From the NCBI RefSeq assembly GCF_028289705.1, contig NZ_JANQOI010000084.1:1-36404 (forward strand): 36,404 nucleotides of DNA. The letters run 5' to 3'. Position numbers and translations under genes: made by a program. Origin of the DNA: Pelagibius sp. (lineage in GTDB: Bacteria; Pseudomonadota; Alphaproteobacteria; Kiloniellales; Kiloniellaceae). Shown here one piece after another: positions 8,641 to 15,848 of this stretch. The stretch's first letter is position 1. Each line of letters opens with the position of its first letter. A model generated the notes under the pieces. That model was not told the origin of the DNA. It was given only the letters and a program-made list of their open reading frames with translations, and did not search any database.

Positions 8641-9312
8641 ATGATCGAATTTGGCCTCTCCATCCTGGTCTTTCTCGCGGCGCACATCGCTCCCGCGGCC
8701 ACCGGGCTGCGCGGCTATCTGATCGAGAGGATCGGGCGACGTGCCTATCTAGCGGTCTACTCCCTGGTGTCCCTGGCCACCATCGCCTGGGTAATCGCCG
8801 CGGCGGTCGCGGCCCCTTACATCGAGGTCTGGCCGCCGAGCGGCGTGGCGGCGCTGGTTCCGGTCGTGGCGATGCTGCCGGCCTGCCTGCTCATGGCGGG
8901 TGCGGTCTTGCGCCCCAATCCGCTGTCGGTTGCCTTCGCCGGCGGTATGACCGATCCGAGGGCGCCAGGGGTGCTGGCACTGACCCGCCATCCGATCCTC
9001 TGGGCCTTCTTTCTCTGGGCGGGAAGCCACGCTGTTGCCAACGGCGATCTGGTCGCCTTGATCCTGTTCGGCGCGCTGGCTGCCTTTAGCCTTAGCGGAA
9101 TGAGACGGCTTGAGCGGCGGGCCGCCGGGCGCCTCTCGGCGGACGACCTGGCAGCCGCCAGAGCCATCGCCCGGGGCCCGGTCCTGGATCGGCTGCGCCA
9201 CCTGGCGACGCTGCGCGCAGCTTTCGAGGCCCTGATCGGCCTGTTGCTCTATGGAGGGCTGCTACTTCTGCACGGCCCGGTAATCGGCGTCGAGCCCCTG
9301 GCCGCCCTCTGA
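8641..9312 (+). CDS. NnrU family membrane protein
   Basis: A 223-residue integral membrane protein with five to six hydrophobic helices. It matches the NnrU family: FLAAHIAPAATGLRGYLIERIG at the N-terminus and the conserved LALTRHPILWAFFLWAGSHAVANGD segment, which contains the RHP motif also seen in isoprenylcysteine methyltransferase-like membrane proteins. NnrU proteins often accompany NnrS and denitrification genes; their biochemical role is not established. ATG at 8641 begins the first helix. The frame is open further upstream but is not protein-like there. The last 51 bp overlap the 3' end of the convergent DUF2889 gene. Confidence 0.88.
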   Translation: MIEFGLSILVFLAAHIAPAATGLRGYLIERIGRRAYLAVYSLVSLATIAWVIAAAVAAPYIEVWPPSGVAALVPVVAMLPACLLMAGAVLRPNPLSVAFAGGMTDPRAPGVLALTRHPILWAFFLWAGSHAVANGDLVALILFGALAAFSLSGMRRLERRAAGRLSADDLAAARAIARGPVLDRLRHLATLRAAFEALIGLLLYGGLLLLHGPVIGVEPLAAL

Positions 9313-9870
9313 CGGCGTATCGTCGCCGGTGTAGACGTCCGGCCAGGACTTCTTCACCACCGGGCTGTCGCTGCGAAAGGCATAGCAACTGTCCAGCAGG
9401 CCCGGCTTCTCGCCGGGCTTGCGGGCGCCGGCCTTTTTGGCGCGCACCGGATAGAGAGTCTGGAAGGCCACCGTGGCCATGGCGCCCAGCAACTCGATCA
9501 GGTGGGTGCAGCCGTCGGTAGCGCCGATCTGCTTGCGCACCTGCTGGCGCCAGCCGGTCTTGATCTGGCAGCCGATGATCCGTTTGAAGTTCGGCGTCAC
9601 ATCCGGGCAGATGGCAAAGGGGCTGTCGTCGGTGGCGGCCTCGATGTCATGCACCACGAAGTCGTCGTCGATGGTCAGGCGGATCGACATGTCGTGCAGC
9701 GCCTCGCCCGGCTTGATCTCGCCGCGATAGTCGTTGGCGAAGGGATAGGTCTTGGTATCGACGATGCGCCCCTCGATGTCCCAGAGGCCGTCGCTGCGCT
9801 GATAACCCTGAAAATCGTAAGTCCGGTGGTGGAGCTTCTTGCGGTCCACAGGGGCGGGAGGCAGGGGCAT
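9262..9870 (-). CDS. DUF2889 domain-containing protein
   Basis: A 202-residue cytoplasmic protein of unknown function. The DUF2889 pattern is recognisable: HHRTYDFQGYQRSDGLWDIEG near the start, a central IRLTIDDDFVVHDIEAATDDSP segment, and GCTHLIELLGAMATVAFQT with conserved Cys and His. The C-terminal part keeps a conserved Cys in LLDSCYAF and SDSPVVKKSWP. No catalytic activity can be assigned. It has a weak ribosome binding site and overlaps the 3' end of nnrU by 51 bp on the opposite strand, an unusually long tail-to-tail overlap for two intact genes. Confidence 0.85.
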   Translation of the reverse strand: MPLPPAPVDRKKLHHRTYDFQGYQRSDGLWDIEGRIVDTKTYPFANDYRGEIKPGEALHDMSIRLTIDDDFVVHDIEAATDDSPFAICPDVTPNFKRIIGCQIKTGWRQQVRKQIGATDGCTHLIELLGAMATVAFQTLYPVRAKKAGARKPGEKPGLLDSCYAFRSDSPVVKKSWPDVYTGDDTPSEGGQGLDADYRAVQK

Positions 9871-9980
9871 GGCGAGTGACTACGGCGGCTGTTTCAGACG
9901 GACGCGGCGACTATAGGCGGCCAGCGCGGTGCGTCAACCGATGCCCAAAGCCAATGCCTGCCGAAAAAGCCGCCGGAGCG

Positions 9981-10427
9981 TCAGCCGGTGCCGTAGCCGG
10001 TATCGAAGATGAAGGCCTCGCGCTGCTGCAGGTCTTCTTCCAGCTCCCGCTTCACGGCGGCATAGAGGTCGCGGATCGAGACGATGCCGACCACCGCGCC
10101 GTCGTGGAGCACCGGCAGGTGGCGATAGCCGGAAGCGCGCATCCGCTCCAGGACGTTGAAGGCGATGTCCTCCGGGCCGACGGTGTCGGGATTGGGGGTC
10201 ATCACCTGTTCCAGCCTGGTGCTGTCCGGGTCGAGCCCTTTGGCCACGACGCGGGTCAGGGCATCGCGTTCGGTGAAGATGCCTTCCAGCCGTCCTTCGG
10301 TCCCGACCAGGACGGCGCCGATATGACGTTCCGCCATGTTGCGGGCGGCATCGCGTACCGTCGTGCTTGCCGGCAGCAGCTCGATCCGCTGCTCGCTGAC
10401 GATATGCGGAACAACCTTTCGGTGCAT
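9981..10427 (-). CDS. Two-CBS-domain protein
   Basis: A 148-residue protein consisting almost entirely of two CBS domains (about 8-65 and 70-125), which usually bind adenosine nucleotides and act as energy or ligand sensors. Each contains the typical IFTERD / IVSIRD strand-turn motif. The C-terminal extension (about 126-148) is acidic and ends YGTG. No fused enzyme domain is present, so it probably acts on a partner elsewhere. A strong ribosome binding site (GGGAGG, 5 bases from the ATG) supports the start. A short inverted repeat lies 33 bp upstream. Confidence 0.93.
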   Translation of the reverse strand: MHRKVVPHIVSEQRIELLPASTTVRDAARNMAERHIGAVLVGTEGRLEGIFTERDALTRVVAKGLDPDSTRLEQVMTPNPDTVGPEDIAFNVLERMRASGYRHLPVLHDGAVVGIVSIRDLYAAVKRELEEDLQQREAFIFDTGYGTG

Positions 10428-10459
10428 ATATTCCTCCCGCCTGCACGTATCTCTGTGCG

Positions 10460-10473
10460 AGACCTATTGGTCT
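10460..10473. promoter_or_regulatory. Short palindrome upstream of the CBS-domain gene
   Basis: AGACC-TATT-GGTCT is a perfect 5-4-5 inverted repeat, 33 bp upstream of the CBS gene start, in a 200-bp intergenic stretch of slightly lower GC. It could be an operator; it is short enough to be chance. Confidence 0.25.
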
Positions 10474-10627
10474 GATGTTGCATCCAATTGTGCAGATGCC
10501 CGCCAGGAGCGTCAAGCGACAGCCTGAGTCCCGCCTGTGGCAAAGGAACAGCCGCATTGCGCCCGATTCCGCCGAATTGCCCGCTATGCTTGAGGAACGG
10601 GCGGCCGTGCCAAAGCAAAAAAGAGGC

Positions 10628-11425
10628 TCAGCTGCGCACCGCACGGGCCAGGACCGCCACGTCAACGCCACGGGCGCCGGCTGCGAGGGCGGCGCGCGCG
10701 CAGGCCGAGACCGTGGCGCCGGTGGTCATGACATCGTCCACCAGAAGCAGCCGACGGCCGCGCAAGGCCTCCTGCCGGCCGGCCCGAACGGCAAAGGCTC
10801 CGGCCACGTTGCGGCGCCGCCGGTCGGCGCTGAGGCGCCCCTGGCTCGGCGTCGCCCGCCGGCGCACCAGGAGATCCGGCATCCCGGCCAGGCCGCTGCG
10901 CAGGGACAGGGCCTGTGCGAGGAGGGCCGCCTGGTTGTAGCGCCGGGCAAAGAGGCGCCGCCAGTGCAGGGGCACCGGTGCGATGAGGTCGCAGTCGGCG
11001 ATCAACTCGCCTGCCGCCCGTTCCATCCATTGGGCGAAGGCGCCGGCCGCCTCGGTGCGGTCCGCGTGCTTGAAGCTGAGCACCAGCGGGCGGCTAGCCT
11101 CGTCGTAGCGCAGCACGGCCCGCGCCCTTTGAAACGGCGGCGGGCTGCGCAGGCAGGCTCCGCAGGTCATGGCGTCCGCCTTCGCTGGCGCCGGGTCATG
11201 GTCGAAGGGCAGGCCGCAGTGGCCGCAGAGCGGCTCGGTGACAAAGGAGACGTCGGTCCAGCACGACACGCAGAGCGTACCGGGCTGCTCGACCAACAGG
11301 CCGCAGCGCAGACAGCGTGGCGGCAGCACGAGGTCGACGAGCCCGCGCAGGGGTGCGGTTAGCGCTCGCGCGGCGTTCCGGCCAACGGCGTTTCGGGCGG
11401 GGCGGCTGGCTCCTTGATGCTCCAT
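10628..11425 (-). CDS. comF: ComF family protein (phosphoribosyltransferase-like)
   Basis: A 265-residue ComF/GntX-type protein. The N-terminal part carries four CxxC pairs (Cys38/41, 52/55, 67/70, 88/91), which probably bind zinc. The C-terminal half is a type I phosphoribosyltransferase fold with the PRPP-loop motif LLLVDDVMTTGAT (about 226-238) and the conserved PVPLHWRRLFARRYNQA segment. In naturally competent bacteria ComF helps in DNA uptake and processing; here competence is unproven. The frame is open far upstream through the methyltransferase region on the opposite strand; ATG at 11425 (MEHQGASRP) fits the family length. It is divergent from the methyltransferase gene. Confidence 0.93.
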   Translation of the reverse strand: MEHQGASRPARNAVGRNAARALTAPLRGLVDLVLPPRCLRCGLLVEQPGTLCVSCWTDVSFVTEPLCGHCGLPFDHDPAPAKADAMTCGACLRSPPPFQRARAVLRYDEASRPLVLSFKHADRTEAAGAFAQWMERAAGELIADCDLIAPVPLHWRRLFARRYNQAALLAQALSLRSGLAGMPDLLVRRRATPSQGRLSADRRRRNVAGAFAVRAGRQEALRGRRLLLVDDVMTTGATVSACARAALAAGARGVDVAVLARAVRS

Positions 11426-11512
11426 CTCTTCAAGTCTGGTCGAGGGCTGCAGGTCGGTCAATTCCCGGCCAAATCTCTGCGGGCCGCCCCGCCCTTTCCC
11501 CGGCCGGGGCGA

Positions 11513-11529
11513 GCCGCCATAGTGGCGGC
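11513..11529 (+). promoter_or_regulatory. Hairpin abutting the methyltransferase start codon
   Basis: GCCGCCA (11513-11519), a TAG loop, and TGGCGGC (11523-11529) form a perfect 7-bp stem ending one base before the ATG at 11531. No Shine-Dalgarno sequence is visible. If the true start is the in-frame GTG at 11522, part of the hairpin would be coding. Confidence 0.4.
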
Positions 11530-11530
11530 G

Positions 11531-12469
11531 ATGAACGAGGCGCCGAAGATCTTTGACCGTGCGACCCTGCGCCAGCGCCGCGACCGCGCCGCCCGGGGAA
11601 TTGCCGCGCACGACTTCCTGTTCCGCGAAGTGGCGGACCGTCTCTTGGAGCGTCTGGACGATGTCCGCCGGACGTTTCCGCTGGCCTTGGACCTGGGGTG
11701 TCACAATGGTCTTGTCGGGCAGATCCTGGGGGCCCGGTCCGGCGGAACCGGGGCTGTCGACCGGCTCATTCAGTCGGACCTCTCGCCGGCGATGGCCGGT
11801 CTCGCCGCCGCGACCGGCAGCCCCGCGCTGGCCGCCGACGAGGAGGCCCTGCCCTTTGCGCCGGCCAGCTTCGACCTGATCGTCTCGGTGCTCAGCCTGC
11901 ACTGGGTCAACGACCTGCCGGGTTGCCTGCTGCAGGTCTGCCAGGCCTTGAAGCCGGACGGCCTTTTCCTTGCCGCGATGATCGGCGGCGACAGCCTCGC
12001 CGAGCTCCGCGCTGCTCTGTTGCAGGCGGAGATCGACGTCGAGGACGGCGCCAGTCCGCGTGTGTCGCCCTTCGCCGACGTCCGCGACATGGGCGGGCTG
12101 TTGCAGCGCGCGGGCTTCGCCCTGCCGGTTGCCGACGTCGACAGCATCTCCGTGACCTATCCCTCGGCGCTTGCGCTGATGCAGGAGCTGCGGGGCATGG
12201 GCGAATCCAATGCGGACAGCAGCCGCCGGCGCGCGGTGACGCGCCGCGAGATACTGTTGCGCGCGGCAGCGCTTTATGCGGAGCGTCACGGAACGGCCGA
12301 GGGCCGTATTCCGGCGCGCTTCGAGATCATCTATCTGACAGGCTGGCGCCCCCATGCCTCGCAGCCGCAGGCTCTGCGCCCAGGCAGCGCTTCGGCGCGC
12401 TTGGCCGAGGCCCTGGGCGGCAAGGAGCAGGCTGCCGGCGAAAGCGCGCAGCCGAAGGACAAGAGCTGA
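11531..12469 (+). CDS. Class I SAM-dependent methyltransferase, NDUFAF5/BioC-like
   Basis: A 312-residue methyltransferase-fold protein. Motif I is ALDLGCHNG (52-60), and a later motif is FDLIVSVLSLHWVNDLPG. The N-terminal FDRATLRQRRDRAA segment and the overall layout match the alphaproteobacterial relatives of mitochondrial NDUFAF5, which in mitochondria hydroxylates an arginine in complex I subunit NDUFS7; BioC is a more distant relative. The exact reaction here is therefore uncertain. It is divergent from comF (105 bp between starts) and convergent with the ribbon-helix-helix gene. A perfect hairpin directly precedes the start codon. Confidence 0.85.
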   Translation: MNEAPKIFDRATLRQRRDRAARGIAAHDFLFREVADRLLERLDDVRRTFPLALDLGCHNGLVGQILGARSGGTGAVDRLIQSDLSPAMAGLAAATGSPALAADEEALPFAPASFDLIVSVLSLHWVNDLPGCLLQVCQALKPDGLFLAAMIGGDSLAELRAALLQAEIDVEDGASPRVSPFADVRDMGGLLQRAGFALPVADVDSISVTYPSALALMQELRGMGESNADSSRRRAVTRREILLRAAALYAERHGTAEGRIPARFEIIYLTGWRPHASQPQALRPGSASARLAEALGGKEQAAGESAQPKDKS

Positions 12470-12540
12470 GAGCCCGACAACAAGACCTTCGTAAATGTTC
12501 CAATGACTTGAGCGGTCGATCCAGATCGCAGTGCGGGCAG

Positions 12541-12840
12541 CTAGGGTTTCGAGCCGTGAGAAACCATGGCATGACCTTCTTCGGTCGCTGCGGAGCGGTA
12601 GTAGTTGAGAATGAACACGCGGACACCGGCCGTCAGACCCGACTGGGTCCGCTCCCGGTCGACTTGAGTACAGATGTCGTGGACGGTTCGCGATTCGCGC
12701 TTGCAGATTTCGTTCAGCGCGTCCCACATTTCAGGTTCCAACCGAATGCTCGTCCGTCGATCGGTCAGCGTAACGTTGCGACTGATAAGAGTGGTCACGA
12801 TCCCCTGAATACTTTCCCCTAAGGACGAGTTCCTGCCCAT
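12541..12840 (-). CDS. Ribbon-helix-helix domain protein
   Basis: A 99-residue protein with the RHH_4-type ribbon-helix-helix domain: the strand RRTSIRLEPEMW, the helix ALNEICKRESRTVHDICTQVD and the helix LTAGVRVFILNYYRSAA. Such proteins are small DNA-binding regulators; no target is known. Alternative in-frame starts exist at 12855 and 12942, and none has a strong ribosome binding site, so the N-terminus is uncertain. Base composition in and just upstream of the gene is visibly less GC-rich than its neighbours. It is convergent with the methyltransferase gene (71 bp between stops), with no clear terminator between them. Confidence 0.8.
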   Translation of the reverse strand: MGRNSSLGESIQGIVTTLISRNVTLTDRRTSIRLEPEMWDALNEICKRESRTVHDICTQVDRERTQSGLTAGVRVFILNYYRSAATEEGHAMVSHGSKP

Positions 12841-12985
12841 ATGCAGGACAATCATAACGTCTAACAACCACCAGTAGCAAGCGCCGAAGGGACGTACTCG
12901 GATTTGTCGAGATCGTCCTGGACACACAACGGTGCCGTGCAAATGTGGATTGATGGGCGCCGATCAATTTCGGCGCAGCGGCGCC

Positions 12986-13486
12986 CTAAAGGAGGTCGCG
13001 CAACAGGGCGACCAAGGGCGCATCCGCGGGCGGCATGTCGTAGTCGCCCAAACGCGCGGGTTTGACCCAGGCGAGCGCCTGTCCTTCGCGCGCTTGCACA
13101 CGGCCTCGCCACGTGCGGCAGGCGTAGAGCGGCATCAGCAGATGGAAGTCGTCGTAGCCGTGAGAGGCAAAGGCGATGGGCGCGAGGCAGCTCTGCCGCG
13201 TATCGATTCCAAGCTCTTCCTGCAGTTCGCGCACCAGCGCCGCCTCGGGCGTTTCACCCGAATCGACCTTGCCGCCGGGAAACTCCCAAAGCCCGGCCAG
13301 GGCGCGGCCCTCGGGGCGCTGCGCGATCAGCACGCGGCCGTCGACATCGATCAGGGCGGCGGCGGCGACCAGCAGCAGGCGGGCGGGCGGACCCTGCCGT
13401 TCCTCGGCCTCCCAGCAACCGCCGGAACCTGTGTCGAGAGGGTCAGGCGGCCGGTCGGACAAGCGGTCAACTCCGATAGTCGGCAT
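12986..13486 (-). CDS. mutT: MutT-type Nudix hydrolase
   Basis: A 166-residue Nudix hydrolase of the MutT (8-oxo-dGTP diphosphatase) type. The Nudix box spans about 72-94: G, five residues, E78, seven residues, then RELQEELGI. The preceding VLIAQRPEGRALAGLWEFPGGK is the standard MutT sequence, and the C-terminal ALAWVKPARLGDYDMPPAD matches the usual end of this family. The first 35 residues are an atypical, poorly conserved extension. ATG at 13486 overlaps the argJ 3' end by 20 bp, so the gene is probably translationally coupled to argJ. Removal of oxidised nucleotides is the likely role, inferred from family. Confidence 0.93.
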   Translation of the reverse strand: MPTIGVDRLSDRPPDPLDTGSGGCWEAEERQGPPARLLLVAAAALIDVDGRVLIAQRPEGRALAGLWEFPGGKVDSGETPEAALVRELQEELGIDTRQSCLAPIAFASHGYDDFHLLMPLYACRTWRGRVQAREGQALAWVKPARLGDYDMPPADAPLVALLRDLL

Positions 13487-14693
13487 TGATCGAAATGTAA
13501 CCGTGGGTCAGATCGCAGGTCCAGACCGTGGCCCGGCCGCGGCCGATCCCGACGTCTACCTGTATGTCGATAGTCGCGCCTTTCATGTGCGCCGCCACCG
13601 GCGCTTCGTCATAGCCCGGCACAGCCTCACCCCGCGCGGCGACGGCGATGCCGCCGATCTGAATGGCCAGGCGGTCGCGGTCGGCGCGTTCCCCGGACTT
13701 GCCCACGGCCATGACGATGCGCCCCCAGTTCGCGTCTTCGCCGGCGATCGCCGTCTTCACCAGGGGGGAGTTGCCGATGGCCAGACCGATACGCCGTGCG
13801 GCGGCCCGCGAGGCCGCACCGCCCACGGTGATGGTCACGAACTTGCTGGCGCCCTCGCCGTCGCGCACCACCTGTTGCGCCAGGTCGCAGAGCAGATCCT
13901 GCAGGGCGGCCTTGAACGGCTTGAGCCGGGGATCGGCGGCGTCGGTGATGCGCGGATGCTTCGCCTTGCCGCTGGCCGCCAGCAGCAGGGTGTCGCTGGT
14001 CGAGGTGTCGCCGTCGACGGTGATGCAGTTGAAGCTCTGGTCCGCGGATTGCCGGAGCAGGCGCTGGAGGACCGCCGGCGGCAGCCGCGCGTCGGTCGCG
14101 GCGAAGGCCAGCATCGTCGCCATGTCCGGCGCGATCATGCCGGAGCCCTTGGCGATGCCGCAGAGCGTCACCGCCTGCCCGGCGATCTCGGTCTGGCGGA
14201 CAGCGCCTTTGGGAAAGGTGTCGGTGGTCATGATGGCCTCGGCGGCCGCCTGCCAGGGCAGCGGGTCCAGTTTCCGGGGCAGCCTTGCCAACTCTTTGAT
14301 CACCAGCCCGTCGGGCAGCGCCTCGCCGATGACCCCGGTGGAGGCGACGAAGACTTCGCCGCGGCGGCAGTCCAGGCTCTCCGCCGCCGCCTTGACCACG
14401 CGGTCGACCGAGGCCGTACCCTTCTTGCCGGTGAAGGCATTGGCGTTGCCGGAGTTCACGACGATGGCGCGGACCCGCCCCCGCGGCAAGCGCGCCCTGC
14501 ACCATTCCACCGGCGCCGAGGCTGTTTTGGAACGGGTGAGGACCCCGGCGATGCTGCTGCCGGGATCGAAGGCAATCAGACAGAGATCGGTCCGGCCTTT
14601 GTACTTGATGCCACAGGAGGCGGTTGCGAGGCGCACGCCGTCAACTGGCGGCATGGCCGGAAAGCCCGCCGGCGCCAAAGGCGATTTCTTCAT
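13467..14693 (-). CDS. argJ: Bifunctional glutamate N-acetyltransferase / ornithine acetyltransferase
   Basis: A 408-residue ArgJ, which transfers acetyl from N-acetylornithine to glutamate in the cyclic arginine pathway and may also use acetyl-CoA. The precursor self-cleaves before the conserved threonine of the ATML motif (about Ala192/Thr193 in IAPDMATML), forming alpha and beta chains; that threonine is the nucleophile. The oxyanion-hole STGVIG segment is at about 118-123, and NSGNANAFTG is also conserved. ATG at 14693 is used; a TTG two codons earlier is possible. It lies downstream of two parvulin genes in the same direction and overlaps mutT by 20 bp. Confidence 0.97.
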   Translation of the reverse strand: MKKSPLAPAGFPAMPPVDGVRLATASCGIKYKGRTDLCLIAFDPGSSIAGVLTRSKTASAPVEWCRARLPRGRVRAIVVNSGNANAFTGKKGTASVDRVVKAAAESLDCRRGEVFVASTGVIGEALPDGLVIKELARLPRKLDPLPWQAAAEAIMTTDTFPKGAVRQTEIAGQAVTLCGIAKGSGMIAPDMATMLAFAATDARLPPAVLQRLLRQSADQSFNCITVDGDTSTSDTLLLAASGKAKHPRITDAADPRLKPFKAALQDLLCDLAQQVVRDGEGASKFVTITVGGAASRAAARRIGLAIGNSPLVKTAIAGEDANWGRIVMAVGKSGERADRDRLAIQIGGIAVAARGEAVPGYDEAPVAAHMKGATIDIQVDVGIGRGRATVWTCDLTHGYISINADYRS

Positions 14694-14710
14694 CGACAAG
14701 CCCTACGTTC

Positions 14711-14732
14711 CCCCTGCGGCTCCCCTGCGGCT
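14711..14732. repeat. 11-bp tandem duplication
   Basis: CCCCTGCGGCT occurs twice in direct succession in the 78-bp gap between argJ and the first parvulin gene. It is minor and is probably replication slippage. Confidence 0.7.
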
Positions 14733-14771
14733 GCGACTGTCGGCCGGACGCCGGTCTACTCGGGCGGTGGT

Positions 14772-15710
14772 TTATTGGGCCGCCGGCTCGCTCTCCACCG
14801 GCGCCTCTTCGCTTGCCGGACTGTCCTCGGTCGCCGGCGCCTCCTCAGCCGCCGGTGCCTCCTCCGGCTGGGGGCGGCCCAGCAGGATCTCGACTTCCGA
14901 GCGCTCGCGCAGTTCGGTATAGAGTTCGCCGACCACTTCCTGGGCGAGTTGTTCGCGCAGCTGTCCGTCCAGGGCCTCGATGCTCGGCGGCTCGGTCATC
15001 TGCCGGTTCTCCAGCTTGATGATGTGATAGCCGAACTGGGTCTTCACCGGCGCGCTGGAATGACTGCCGACGTCCATGGCGAAGGCGGCGTCGGAAAACT
15101 CCTGCACCATGTCACCAGCGACGAAGGGCGGCAGTTCCCCGCCATTGGTCTTGCTCGGCCCGATGGAGTGCTGCTCGGCCAGGGCGGCGAAGTCGGCGCC
15201 GCCGTCCAGCTCCACGATCAAGGCCTTTGCGGCCTCTTCGTCTTCCACCAGGATGTGGCGCGCGACGAGCTGCTCTTCGGGCGGGTTCTCGGTCAGGAAG
15301 GTCTCATAGGCCGTCTCGATCCGCGCCTGGGTGACCCGCGCGTCGATGGTGCGCTGGATGAAGACCTGGCGGATGACGATATCCTCGAGCTCGGCCAGGC
15401 GGGCCTTGACTTCGGGGTCCTCGGCCATATCCGCCTTGCGCCCGGCGCTGGTGACCAGGGCGTTATTGACGACCTGCTGAACGAGCTGGGGCATCAGAAA
15501 CGGCGCCTGGCTCTGAAGCTGCGGCGGCAGGGTCTGGATGAAGGCGATGAGGTCTGACTGTTTGAGATCCGTGCCGTCGACCCGCGCAATCACGGCATCC
15601 TCAGGGGCCTGCGGCGCGCTCTGCTGCTCCGTACTGTCTTGCGCGAGAGCCGGCGCCGCTATCGCAATCCCGCATGCCAGCGGGATCGCGGCCAAGGACG
15701 TTCTGAACAT
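14772..15710 (-). CDS. Secreted parvulin-type peptidylprolyl isomerase (PrsA/SurA-like), paralogue 1
   Basis: A 312-residue periplasmic foldase. The signal peptide ends ALA near residue 23. A SurA-N-like helical region follows, then a parvulin domain (about 149-245) with VARHILVEDEEAAKAL, the SIGPSKTNGGELPPF loop, and VKTQFGYHIIKLENR. The C-terminus is a low-complexity Glu/Ala/Pro tail. Start ATG 15710 is fixed by a strong AAGGAGG site 8 bases upstream; the open frame to 15764 is not used. It lies 138 bp downstream of a second, related gene in the same direction, and both lie between argJ and secA. The role is presumably folding of exported proteins. Confidence 0.93.
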   Translation of the reverse strand: MFRTSLAAIPLACGIAIAAPALAQDSTEQQSAPQAPEDAVIARVDGTDLKQSDLIAFIQTLPPQLQSQAPFLMPQLVQQVVNNALVTSAGRKADMAEDPEVKARLAELEDIVIRQVFIQRTIDARVTQARIETAYETFLTENPPEEQLVARHILVEDEEAAKALIVELDGGADFAALAEQHSIGPSKTNGGELPPFVAGDMVQEFSDAAFAMDVGSHSSAPVKTQFGYHIIKLENRQMTEPPSIEALDGQLREQLAQEVVGELYTELRERSEVEILLGRPQPEEAPAAEEAPATEDSPASEEAPVESEPAAQ

Positions 15711-15848
15711 AAGGATTTCCTCCTTGCGGGCCGCTAGGCCAGGATTGGCCTGAGTAAGCGGCATGGGTAACGGCTGGGCCGGCTCATCCGGGGGGATTGG
15801 CTCATCTTGAGGGGCGCAGAGCGGGCGCCCCGGGCAGCGATGCCCGGA

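Noticed and set aside
6319-8685. One 788-codon frame joining the J-domain region to sequence opposite and beyond bolA and nnrS
   Set aside because: Only the C-terminal 189 codons are protein-like. The upstream part is an out-of-frame reading of nnrS plus antisense of bolA, not a fusion protein.
10628-12727. A 699-codon frame extending comF upstream
   Set aside because: The added N-terminal part is antisense to the methyltransferase gene; ComF features begin only after ATG 11425.
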